Below, in pieces: positions 23,579 to 33,949 of a DNA stretch of 64,000 nt. The notes beneath the pieces were generated by a model. The model saw only the letters and a program-made list of their open reading frames with translations, was not told where the DNA came from and made no database searches. How positions within the stretch are numbered: position 1 is the stretch's first letter; every line of letters starts with the position of its first letter. A program made the translations under genes and the position numbers. Source of the DNA: Isoetes taiwanensis (lineage: Eukaryota; Streptophyta; Lycopodiopsida; Isoetales; Isoetaceae); NCBI GenBank assembly GCA_021234155.1, contig JAJEKV010000058.1, positions 3,730,600-3,794,599 of the forward strand, written 5' to 3'.

Positions 23579-25377
23579 TTTTAAATTAAGGGTGAAATCA
23601 CACTTACGGCCGCCCGTCCGTTTAATTTTTTTTTGCCCAATCACAGGTCTCCATTTTGCGATTCTGGGCACCCCCCCTATCACACTGGGTGCCCTAAACG
23701 TGGGCAGGGTTCAGATTCCTGGTCGGGGGATAGGGTCCGCCCAAGATCTTGGGCATCACACAGGTCAGCACCGGAGTCCAGTTTGGCAACAAAATTATCT
23801 TCGACCTCGTGGCGGGATCGGGAACTGGATCAGCGAATAGAAGAAGCGAGCACAGGTGCGTTGCTGCAATTGAGAATGAATTGTTCTTTTTGCATACGAT
23901 TTGTTCTTCCGCTTGGCAAATACAAAAGATCTTTGTCCAACTCATGTATAAACCGTTGCAACCTTTTTTATTTTCTTCAAAGCTTTTGCAATTGAGAGCT
24001 CTTGCCATTGTTCTTTTTCTTTTATGAAATTGTTGTTCTTCCAGCCCAATGCACATCATCGGATCATGCATGAAGCCTGCAAACTTTTTGTTTTTCGGTG
24101 CAAGATTTCAGACAGGTGGAATGGCGAGCTTATAGTCAATCTAAGATCTTTTGCTTGGGATTTAGCAAGGCTTGTAAATGAAGGACATAATCCTAGCTCC
24201 AAGAAGCAAAGACGATGGTTAAATGCTTGCTTGTTGCGATGTCACGTGTATGGTTTTAGTAATCGATTAGCAAAACCCATGAATGTGTATCTGCATTCTT
24301 GCGAGTTATTTCAATGCTCATGCTTATTTCTACATGGTGATCATGATGTTTTTCTTATTTCTTTTCCGTTATGTCTTCGTTAAAAGCCGCAGACAATCCG
24401 ATTCTTCAATAGCACTTGCAGTGCAAAGGTAAAAACGTGTCATATGGTTCTTGGACTCACAAGCATAAGATTGTTAAATCATTTAATTGTTCAACCATTT
24501 CATAAGCTATCTATATTGACCAGCTCCCCTAAAAAATGAAAGTGAAATAACAAAAAGAGAACCAAGCACGTCAACCTGAGTGGACACCATCCTAAGCTAG
24601 TTCAACTTTATACCATGTAAAGAGCTCGATGCAAAGATTCGACTGTAGGCGGGAATGAAAGGCAAAGAAGGCAAAGATCAAGAATTAAGGAATGACAAGC
24701 GAAGATAAAGGATTAAGGAATGACTTGCATTAAAGTGCAAAGCAGCATGGATCCAGAATGATTGCTTCAAGAATCTGCCTCAAAAAGGCCTGATGCAACA
24801 TTCGACCAAAGAAGGCAGAGGTTAAGGGATGCACTGGCACTAAAGAGCAAAGTAGAACAGACCAAATGATTGCTTCAAAAATTTTCCTCAAACTTAGAGC
24901 AAAAGAACAGAGAATGCCAAACAATCTGCAATAAAAACTCCATGCACAGGTTCTCCCTCAAACTTAAACCAAAACAACAGAGAAGCCAAACAATTTGCAA
25001 CAAAAACTCCATGCACAGGTGCTCTTCAATTAACATCCAAAGGCCAACAAAGATCAACTACATACAAATGACACCCAATGTACTCCACAACAAGCGGTGA
25101 ATTCAACTTACATAAGAATTGTTCATTTGGCTGCACAAACATAGGCACTAAGAAAACTAGCTCTTTTTTTGGAAAGTACCCGTAAAACCTTCAAATTTGT
25201 ACGCTAATGTCGTGATATATCCTCCAGTAGGCATCGCTATTGTGCAGGGACCATTTTATGTAGCAAGAAGTACCGTGCAACACAAAAGTACTGTGCAGCA
25301 AGAAGTACCGTGCATCAGCCTTTGAGTTAAAGCCATTTTTTCACATTGATGAACAGCTTGTGATCAGCATCAGCCAT
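23579..25377. other. Intron filler of unknown origin
   Basis: This is part of the swollen methyltransferase intron. One frame near 23790-23880 resembles a methyltransferase motif I (see rejected items). The frame at 24024-24383 has no recognised family. A short tandem repeat of about 70 bp lies at 24906-25021. The rest appears to be old transposon sequence, since it ends at a PIF/Harbinger fragment. Confidence 0.4.
24906..25021. repeat. Imperfect tandem repeat, period about 70 bp
   Basis: Two copies begin AACAGAGAA and contain CAAACAATYTGCAAYAAAAA followed by CTCCATGCACAGGT. The copies differ by a few substitutions and a short indel. Confidence 0.65.
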
Positions 25378-25779
25378 TCAGCTTTTACAAAATTCTGAAT
25401 GTCCTGCAATGTACAAGAGCTTGCAATCTAAAAAGAGTAACAGAGAAAAACATAACATAACAATACGAAAAGCTTTAATTTGCATGGCTAGTCTGGTCAG
25501 AGCTATCATCACTTTCCTTTCCACTGGGATAGCCAACCTAAAACATGTATCTTGTTTCATCAACATTGGGCCCAGTGTGGTGCATAAATATTCAAATGTA
25601 TCTCTAGAAACACACAACCTCTTCTTAAATTGATTCTTATGGTATGTGTTCTGCAACATTAAGTCTAATCCAGGGCCTCTATTATATGCCCACAACCTTC
25701 TTTTTGTGTTCCTGCAAATAATTTGGGGTATAATTTGGGATCTGTATTCCACAAGAAGTTCTTTTCCTTTTAGTAACAC
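25378..25779 (-). pseudogene. PIF/Harbinger transposase N-terminal fragment
   Basis: The minus-strand frame contains FKKRLCVSRDTFEYLCTTLG, then MLMKQDTCFRLAIPVERKVMIALTRLA. This pattern is typical of the region ahead of the DDE domain in plant PIF/Harbinger transposases. The catalytic DDE part is missing and the C-terminal 40 residues look unrelated. It lies inside the methyltransferase intron, upstream of its acceptor, and is a nested scrap rather than an element gene. Confidence 0.65.
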
Positions 25780-26530
25780 CTGCGAGCATTGTTAGGAGTT
25801 TCTATTCTGGAATACGTTTCTTTCGGCTGTACTTAAATCCTCTTTTATTTTTTTGTTCTTAAGGTACAAAATAAATATAAATTACCATGGCGGAGGGCCT
25901 AGACTGTTGAGTAAAGTCGAATATCTCCACGTCGCTTATTGGAGTTTTGATGGGAAACGTACAATGGAACACTTCAACACAGCAGCATGCCAGAACTTTT
26001 CGAACGTGTTGGAGTTTCCAGCGGTTTTGCAGAAGCTGCAGGACCCTAGTGCACAAGGAAGAATAGTGAATCACTATCGAAGCCACGGTTGATTAACCAT
26101 CTTCCGGACATGTTCTCACGCCCAGAGATTGGATGCTCGACGATTTTCTCGGCTCGTACAACAACTATTGCTTGTGCACTTAAGAAGGGTCGTGAATCGG
26201 TAGCAATTGATATTGATAAGGAGGTCGCCGGGTTTCATTAAAATGAGACTTTCTGCTTTACCAACTCTACCAGACGAGAATCAAGAGTTGGGGGCAAAGT
26301 CTAATTCTGATTTTGCTAAGATGACATCTTCGGAAATACAGCCTCCCTTTACAAGCTCCTTGGATGACGAAGCTACTTTTGCAGAGTTGAAAGAAGTAGC
26401 TCTTTGCCGCCATATCGAATCAACCATCATTAATCGGAAGCCTAAGTCGCCAGAAAACGGTGAGAAGATAGAAACCGACCAAGCAGAGAGCAGTAAGAAA
26501 AATGAAGAAGACTACAATTTAGATCTCTGA

Positions 26531-26735
26531 CGGACCTTTTGCTGTGGTTACTGACTGATATTTATTATTGATTGCCATTACTGATGTAACACAAAAACAG
26601 TAAAGAAATTATTATTGTTATTTTTACTAAATTTGTGTTTTTTGTACATCCACCTACAAATAATTTTGTACTCATGTCTCAATTGTGCTATTTTCACGTG
26701 CTTCACTCCAAAAAACGAAAGTCGTGTTTAAAAAA
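26531..26735. other. 3' flank of the methyltransferase gene
   Basis: AT-rich sequence after the stop at 26530, presumably the 3' untranslated region. It ends in TTTAAAAAA, the 9-bp target duplication of the next insertion. Confidence 0.4.
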
Positions 26736-27897
26736 GGGAAAAACTCCAGATTACCCTTATGTTTTGACTTATTTTCCCACATACCCCTAACTTTTCAAAT
26801 ATTAATGGAATGGCCCTGGTCAATGTACAATGTATAATGTAGTTTTGATAATTGTTAACATACCCTTATGTTTTGACATAATTTCTCAAATACCCTTATG
26901 TTTCCTTCGAATTCACAAAATACCCTTGATGCCTCTAACGTGTGTTTTATTTCAAATTTCAAACTTGCAGCTCCATAGAAATACCCTTGCAGCTCCATAG
27001 AAAAGTCTGTGGCAAAAGTCTTTGGCAAAAATCCTCTAGTAAGTCTGAGCTTACTGTGGCTGGAGTGGCTTTAGAGTAGGAATGAATCCGTGGCTGAAAT
27101 CAATTGGCAAAATCCGAGTTGGCTGTGTAAAATCCGAGCTTACTGTGGCAAATTCCGAGCTTACTCTTGCTGGAGCGGCTATATAGCAAGAGCAAAATCC
27201 GTCCTTTCGTGCTGGAGCAAAATCCGAGCTGGAGCGGCAAATCTGTGGGAAATAAGAAACAAAATCAGAATCATTGGCAAAATCCGAGCTTACTGTGGAA
27301 AATTCCAAGCTTACTCTTGCTGGAGCGGCTTTATAGCAGGAGCAAAATCCGTCCTTTCGTGCTGGAGCAAAATCCGAGCTGGAGTGGCATGCAATTTCTA
27401 TGAAAAAGGAATCGGTTTTCGCGGGAGGTAAGAATCAATTCGTTCTTTGTGACAAAAGAAATGGATTTGCGGACAAAGAGATCGGCTTTTGTCTTTGAAG
27501 AGATCGATTCGTTCTTCGCTTTTCTTTGAAGAGATCGCTGTGACAAAAGAAACGGATCGCTGCTGCTCCAATAGAACCCTAACACCAACTCTAATTCCTT
27601 GCTCTGTAGCACCAAAAAAAGCAACCACCGAAAATGTTGTAGCACCGAAAAAAGCAACCACCGAAAATGTTGTAGCACCGAAAAAGCCCACGAACATGCT
27701 GTAGCATAAGCTTTTTCTAGAATTTGGCGGGAGCGGAAACGAACCGCTTCCCAAAAGGGCATTTGAAGAAATACGAAAAAATGGAGGGCATCTTGTGATA
27801 AACCAAAAACTGACCAGGGGCATTCAATTAATATTTTAAAAGTCAGGGGTATGTGGGAAAATAAGTCAAAACATAAGGGTAATCTGGAGTTTTTCCC
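26736..27897. mobile_element. 1.16-kb Mutator-like element with long inverted repeats
   Basis: The terminal inverted repeats of about 85-90 bp begin GGGAAAAACTCCAGATTACC. The flanks are perfect 9-bp duplications TTTAAAAAA (26727-26735 and 27898-27906), the Mutator hallmark. The interior has two copies of a roughly 190-bp block with repeated GCAAAATCCGAGCT (27090-27390), and three 33-bp repeats beginning GTAGCACC at 27606, 27639 and 27672. No transposase is present, so it is non-autonomous. It shares its ends with the MITE at 23393. Confidence 0.88.
27606..27704 (+). repeat. 33-bp tandem repeat inside the Mutator-like element
   Basis: Three copies of a unit starting GTAGCACCGAAAAAAGCAAC step by 33 bp and keep an open frame (an 11-residue unit VAPKKATTENV). 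No family is recognised. Confidence 0.75.
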
Positions 27898-28026
27898 TTT
27901 AAAAAATACCCCAAAAATAGGCCCAAAAAAAAGCTGATACTCCTGAAACTTTAAACCTCTCTTAAAAAAGCCCACTTTTTAAAATGACGTGTTTTTTCTA
28001 AAGGAATCTTTAAAACGGCTGCAACA

Positions 28027-28051
28027 CTCCCGTTTAATTTGCAACCTTGTT
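28027..28051 (-). repeat. Right terminal inverted repeat of the 18-kb element
   Basis: Read on the minus strand it begins AACAAGGTTGC and ends TTAAACGGGAG. It is followed on the plus strand by TATT, the partner of TACT at the left end. Confidence 0.8.
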
Positions 28052-28055
28052 TATT

Positions 28056-28520
28056 GTCCGCATGTGGCAACACTGGCATATTCTCTCATGCCGGGGGATT
28101 CTCTGCCCTCCATCTATAGTCCAACGACCTGTTTCAATTCTGAGATGATGGGATCCCGTCCTCACGGAGGCAATAGCTCTCCGTTTCTTCATAGATATAT
28201 GCACTTTCAAGTACTGGTATGGGCCATGTTCCAGTGTTGGATTAATTTCGTGTGGTAGTGCTCTGTTTTAGGCTTTGCACGAGTGGCTGCATCCCACAGA
28301 GTGGTGGCAAAGCGCTCATTCAGGTGTGCAGCCTGTCCCTGGGCATCAGGCATAGCCACAATCTGCTGGTAGTCTATAGACCACGTTGCGAACCACCCCT
28401 AACAGTGCTCCTGCCATACCCTCTTCAGTCGTTGTGGCTCTTGTGCCAATAACAAAGCCTTCGGGGAAAGACGTTGTGCATCCATGTTGATGACCTTGTG
28501 GAAATATGCAAGATGTCTGC
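28056..28520 (-). pseudogene. LINE-D reverse transcriptase, upstream half
   Basis: The minus strand encodes NPTLEHGPYQYLKVHISMKK, then RTGSHHLRIETGRW, PRHERICQCCHMRT, ending at the element border. The LINE at 62916-64000 has the same pattern (RTSSHRLRVETGRW, KDERYCLVC), so this is the same family. The rest of the zinc-binding domain lies at 9651-9979. A further upstream frame near 28270-28520 probably belongs to it. Confidence 0.72.
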
Positions 28521-29879
28521 GCATAGCTTTGGAGAAAGAATGAATTGGAAAAAGATCAAGCAGTTCTGGTTCAGCTTTTTGATGCTGAAGTTGATGATGT
28601 AAGAAAGGAATATTCTGAATAACATGGACTGTACATATCATGGTGAGTGTGTCATATACTCATACCATGGTGAGCAAATCATATCATTAAGTTGAGCCCT
28701 GAAATTGGCGCAGGCTTTCCTGATTCTGTGCACAGTTACACAAGGTAACAGACTGTATCAAATGGCTATAAACAACGAAGGCACATATTATGAATTAACA
28801 CTAGACAATGACTCATAATTCCTCGGCCTTTATTAGAGCCATATTTGTAACACTTTCTGATGGTAAGAGTGAGGCAGCTAATGTGTTATCATTGGAGAAT
28901 AAGCAAAACTGCCATTGGACAAATATGATGCAAACACATCTGTTATAAATGGAGGAACCGCAATATCATCCATGTGAAGAAGAGAGAGAATCTCACTTAC
29001 GTCCATTTCTTGAGAATTCTGTTGGACTAATAGATTCCATTTTATAAGGTGCAAGAATAGACACTTAGTTCCAAATGTATGCTTTAGGCTAGTTAAAAAT
29101 TGCCAACTGTATGCAGCATATGCAATGCATCAACTTTCAGGTAATAATGACATTGTTTTTTTACTTGTCTAATCGGCCTATAAATCTAAAGCCTAGGATC
29201 GCTATTTCAGAGACTCAGATGGCAGAAGTGCAGCAGGTGCGGACGATGTTTACGTGATAAAAGCAATCCAACAAAAACTTAGCTATTGACCTGAATTGGG
29301 GCAAAGTCCACCTTCTCGTTGCACAAGCCCTAAGAAAGTTTTTGGCTCGAGGGACTAAACCTTGAGTGTGTAAAAAAACATGATATATAAGTTAGCAAGT
29401 AATAAGGTTATTAACTATCATTTATAATATTCACTGAAATGTCAACAAGAGAAGCAGATATTCTTCAATACAATGCCCATGCAACAATATAGTTTGACAA
29501 AGTATAGAGAAAAGAGAAGAAAGAAAATATACAACAACAATTGCAGATATTAGCAAACTTCTTTTTGCTCAACATTTCATCTATTGAAATGCAAAATAGA
29601 AACAACTACAGCATAAACATTGACATCCAATTGATTCCAAATTGACAAGCATTTCATAAGCATTCACAAACAAACAAATCATTTATAATTTGTAATATTC
29701 GCTGAAATGTCAACAAGAGGAGCAGATATTTTTCAATTCAATATCCATGGAATAGTACAGTTTGAGAAAGTATAGAGAAAAGAGAAGAAAGGAAATATAC
29801 AATAACAATTGCAGATATTAGCAAACTTCTTTTTGCTCAGCATTTCATCTATTGAAATGCAAAATAGAAACAACTACAA

Positions 29880-30190
29880 TATAGAGATTGATACCCAATT
29901 GATTTCAAATTGATGGACATAGAAGTCACTCATAAGAATTTCATGAAATAAACAAAAGGACTAATCCTTCGAGAGCTTTTCAAAAAGTCCCTTTAGACTG
30001 CATCATAGTTCCTTCAACATGATGATTTTCTCCTTCTCATAGCTGCATTTCTTCTTCTCCAGTTTTAAGCTCTCTTCATGAGCCTTTTTATTGAATTCCG
30101 TCATAACATTAACGACCTTTACAACTTCTGTTGTAGCATTCTTAATTTTCTTGGGTTTCTGGGCCACGCAAGTGGGTTTCAATTCAGATT
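29880..30190 (-). pseudogene. Myb/SANT-like unit, copy 2 (tail only)
   Basis: It contains only the C-terminal Lys/Glu-rich coiled-coil-like tail and the LDEVEEID-adjacent end. It is nearly identical to 33950-34260, with both joined to the same downstream sequence (AATTCAGATTATAGTGCTAT). They are products of one duplication. Confidence 0.6.
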
Positions 30191-30449
30191 ATAGTGCTAT
30201 AACATGGACTGTACATATCATGGTGAGTATATCATATACTCATACCATGATGGGCAAGTTATCTCATTAAGTTGAGCCCTAAAATTGGCGCAAGATTTCT
30301 ACTGATTTTATGCACAGTTACATAAGGTAACAGACTGTATTAAATGGCCATAAGCAACATAGGCACATATTATAAATTAACACTAGACAATGACTCATAA
30401 TTCCTTCACCTTTACTAGGGCCACATGTGTAACACTTTCTCATGGTAAG

Positions 30450-31490
30450 AGTGAAGAGTAACACCAATTGATTCTAAATTGATGGACATAGAAGTCATTC
30501 TCAAGAATTTCATCAAACAAACAAAAGGACTAATCCTTCGAGAGCTTTTCAAAAAGTCCTGTTAGACTGCGTGATAGTTCCTTTAACATGGTGATTTTCT
30601 CCTTCTCGTAGCTACATTTCTCATTTTCCAATTTTATGCTCTATTCATGAGCCTTTTTATTGAATTCCATCATAACACTAATGGCCTTCGCAACCTCTGC
30701 CAGCATTGTTAATTTTCTTGGGTTTCTGGGCCACGCAAGTGGGTCTCTTTCAGATTCCTTTGGTCTATCTTCCAGTGCTTTTCTTTTTTCCACACTAGGC
30801 ACATCAATTTCTTCAACCTCATCTAGATTTTTTACCATCAGAGTGTTAGCATTACTTAAATTTCGTGGGTATAGCAAATAACATGTGCTCATTGGTTTAT
30901 TTATTGATCTATAAGATCGTACCACCCACATGTCTCACTCCTTTTGCACCAGACATATTATTTTGATTTCTATCGGTCTTGTACTCCTTATACATGGTTT
31001 GCCACTTCTTTCTGCAAGCCTCGCTGTCCCTGTCCAAGTCTGGATACTTCGACACCAATTGCACGTAAAGTTGTGCGACATATCAACACCTTGTCTACCT
31101 GCTTTAGTGAGAAGCTTCTCGTGCATCTGTCCACAAAGATGAATCAGCGTAACAGTCCAATGATCCTTCCAGTTAGAGCCCCTGCCCTTCACAATATCTC
31201 CTGCTGGTGTTTTAGTAACCTTGGATTTATGACCTCGCTTTCTGTCATTCTGGAACATAGATGGACAAATGAAGATGCTAGCAGGAGGAGCAGACATCTC
31301 AGATATTTCTGGAAAGGCTGAACGTACAACATAAGGATGATGTGGACGGCTAACTGGACGGTAGGGATAATGAACAACAGGAGGTGTTTGTTGAATATTT
31401 GGCATGTTTTCTAGAGAGGAATTCTCATCAATGCTTTGAGAATGAGGAACGAAACAGAAATAGCTTGATTGGGACATTTGGATATCCATA
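30450..31490 (-). pseudogene. Myb/SANT-like unit, copy 3 (near full length)
   Basis: On the minus strand it encodes MDIQMSQSSYFCFVPHSQSI, a Pro/Ser-rich part, and PASIFICPSMFQNDRKRGHK. The DNA-binding-like core is GSNWKDHWTVTLIHLCGQMH, broken by frameshifts near 31080 and 30930. The acidic LDEVEEIDVPSVEKRKA and the tail to about 30540 follow. The plan matches a trihelix/Myb_DNA-bind_4-like partner of a PIF/Harbinger transposase by resemblance. It is not functional. Confidence 0.6.
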
Positions 31491-32699
31491 TGCCTGGAAA
31501 AAAGAGCAAAGCAAGAAGGAAGATTATAAACTCTACTGATACAAAATTAAATTCATGAGGAAAAATACTACATCATTCTTAGACTTCTTGCAAAGAAAGC
31601 ATTCTATATATTAATTTGATTATCATTCAATTTACATCCAAACAAAATCTCCTTTGAAAGCATAGATCTGAATTCGATTAAAATGTTCTCTAAGCGGAAG
31701 CCTACAATTATGAATAACATAATACTGACCTGTTTCAAAATTTCTTGTAGGACGGCAATGGCGCTAGCGAAATGGAGTTCTGCAGAGGAGAATCAACTTC
31801 TTTAAGCCTTGGAGAATGAATAGGAAAAAGGTCAAGCATTTCTGGTTCGGCTTTTTGATGTTGAAGCTGAGGATGTAAGAAAGAAAAATTCTGAATAACA
31901 TGGACTACTCACATCATGGTGAGTGTGTTATATACTCATACCATGGAGAGCAAGTTATCTCATTAAGTTGAGCCTCAAAATTGGCGCAGGATTTCCACTG
32001 ATTCTATGAAGGTAACAGACTGTATCAAATGGCTATAAGCAATAGAGGCACATATTATGAATTAGCACTAGGCAATGACTCAGAATTCCTCGGCCTTTAT
32101 TAGGGCCACATTTATAATACTTTCTGATGGTAAGAGTGAGGCAGCTAATGTGTTGTCAGTGGGAGAATAAGCGAAACTGCCAATATCATCCATGTCAAGA
32201 AGAGAGGGAATCTCACTTACGACCATTTCTTGAGAATTCTGATGGACTAATAGCAGCATATGCAAGGCATCAACTTTCAAGTAGTGATGACATTGCTTTT
32301 TACTTGTCTAGTTTGCCTATAAATCTAAAGCCCATGATCACTATTTTAGAGACTCACATGGCAGAAGTGTAGCAAGTGCAGACAAAGTTTACGTGATGAA
32401 AGCAATTTAACAAAAGCTACTGACCTAAATTGGGGCAAGTCCACCTTCTCGTTGCACAAGCCTTAAGAAAGTTTCTGGCTCGAGGGACTAAGCCTTGAGT
32501 GCGTAAAAAAACATGATATATGAGTTAGCAAGTAATAAGCTTATTAACTATCATCTTCAATTCAATGCCCATGCAACTGTACATTTTGAGAAAGTATAGA
32601 GAAAAGAGAAGAGGGGAAATATACAATAACAATTGCAGATATTAGCAAACTTCTTTTTGCTCAATATTTTATCTATTGAAATGCAAAGTAGAAATAGCT

Positions 32700-33155
32700 A
32701 CAACATAGACATTGACATCGAATTGATTCCAAATTGATGGACATAGAAGTCATTCACAAGAAGTTTCATCAAACAAACAAGGACTAATCCTTCGAGAGCT
32801 TTTCAAAAAGTCCCGTTAGACTGCATGATAGTTCCTTCAACATGGCGATTTTCTCCTTCTCATAGCTTCATTTCTTCTTCTCCAGTTCTAAGCTCTCTTC
32901 ATGAGCCTTTTTATTTAATTTTGTCATCACACTAACGGCCTTCGCAACCTTTGCTGTGGCATTGTATTTCTTGTTTTTCTGGGCCACGCAAGTGGGTTTC
33001 TCTTCAGATTTCTTTGGTCTATCTTCTGATGCTTTTCTTTTTTCCACACTAGGCACATCAATTTCTTCAACCTCATCTAGATCTTTTGCCATTAGAGCAT
33101 TAGCATCACTTGCACTTTCATGAGCATAGCACACAACATGTGCTCGTCGGTTCAT
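32700..33155 (-). pseudogene. Myb/SANT-like unit, copy 4 (C-terminal part)
   Basis: The minus-strand frame from 33155 reads MNRRAHVVCYAHESASDANA, then DLDEVEEIDVPSVEKRKASE and AKAVSVMTKLNKKAHEESLE. The DNA-binding core upstream is replaced by an unrelated segment (from 33165) shared with copy 7. Confidence 0.6.
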
Positions 33156-33949
33156 ATATTGATCTAGGGTCTAGATTTGGGAGAGTTTTGGGGACAATCC
33201 TCTATGAGAACCCTTGTGTCATGCAAACTACTCCTCAAGAAAGAACGACTGTCACACGGGTTTTGCAATACAAAGGAAATGAAGGAAATAAGACAACAAG
33301 CAAATCTCACTACCAATCTTTTCTTGAGAATTCTGATGGACTAATAGATTCCATTCTATAAGGTGCACGAATGGATACTTGGTTCCAAATGCATGCTTTA
33401 GGATAGTTTCAAATTGCCAATTGTATGCAGCATATGCAAGGCATCTTTTTTCAGGTAATAATGACATTGCGTTATACTTATCTTGTTTGCCTATAAATCT
33501 AAAGCCTAGGATCACTATTTCAGAGACTTACATACATGACAGAAGTGCAGAAGGTGCAGACAATGTTTACGTGATGAAAGCAATCCAACAAAAACTTAGC
33601 TACTGACCTGAATTGGGGCAAGTCCACCCCTTCTCGTTGCACAAGCCCTGAGAAAGTTTCTGGCTCGAGGGACTAAACCTTGAGTGTGTAAAAAATTATA
33701 ATATATAAGGTAGCAAGTAATAAGCTTATTAACTATCGTTTATAATATTCATTGAAATGTCAACAAGAGGAACATATATTCTTCAATTCAATGCCCATGC
33801 AACAGTACAGTTTGAGAAAGTATAGAATAGAATAGAATAGAAAAGAGAAGAAATAAAATATACAATAACAATTGTAGATATTAGCAAACTTCTTTTTGCT
33901 CAACATTTCATCTATTGAAATGCAAAATAAAAACAACTACAACATAGAC

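Larger units (their letters stand above)
23034..26530 (+). pseudogene. Beta-class DNA methyltransferase (N4-C or N6-A type), two exons, disrupted
   Basis: Such enzymes transfer a methyl group from S-adenosylmethionine to an exocyclic amino group in DNA. Exon 1 (to 23350) reads YCIVHGDCTKLAE, then LVVTDLPYGFKL (catalytic motif IV, with Leu where DPPY enzymes have Pro), and ends ENMV. The donor is TTTG/GTAAGC. Exon 2 opens at 25864 and completes the Trp codon, giving VWYK, then HGGGPRLLSKVEYLHVAYWS. KPRLINHLPDMFSRP follows, then the SAM-binding motif I as MLDDFLGS and, after a shift, TTIACALKKGRESVAIDID. Motif order IV then I defines the beta class. Frameshifts near 26090, 26155 and 26225 disable it. 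The tail after LPTLPDENQELG is acidic and Ser/Lys-rich. The 2.5-kb intron is swollen by insertions. The target base cannot be told. Confidence 0.75.
9980..28051. mobile_element. 18-kb composite DNA transposon with DUF7869, ParB-like and DNA methyltransferase genes
   Basis: Ends: 25-bp inverted repeats at 9980-10004 and 28027-28051 agree at 22 of 25 positions, starting AACAAG and ending AAACGGGAG. Flanks are TACT (9976-9979) and TATT (28052-28055), a 4-bp target duplication with one change. Removing the element with one flank restores the reading frame of the LINE it landed in. Contents: a minus-strand DUF7869-type gene (10361-13488), then plus-strand genes for a PKKRKV-containing protein, a ParB-like protein and a beta-class DNA methyltransferase. 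Nested inside are a 6.6-kb LINE, two Mutator-like elements and a PIF/Harbinger scrap. Without these the element is roughly 8-10 kb. I do not recognise it as a named superfamily. A 4-bp duplication is also reported for Sola, Ginger and Academ elements. Confidence 0.8.

Noticed and set aside
23749-23890. A frame reading KIIFDLVAGSGTGSAN and CVAAIENE, similar to a methyltransferase motif I.
   Set aside because: The true continuation of the methyltransferase is exon 2 at 25864, which joins in phase and has its own motif I. This piece lies in the intron and lacks the surrounding fold. It could be a fragment of a second methyltransferase copy, but the evidence is too thin.
24024-24383. 119-codon frame in the methyltransferase intron.
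   Set aside because: No recognisable domain and no sign of conservation. Most likely old transposon filler.
9980-28051. Endogenised large DNA virus as the source of the ParB-like and methyltransferase genes.
   Set aside because: No capsid, packaging ATPase, DNA polymerase or other viral hallmark gene is visible. Clean inverted repeats with a short target duplication point to a transposon.
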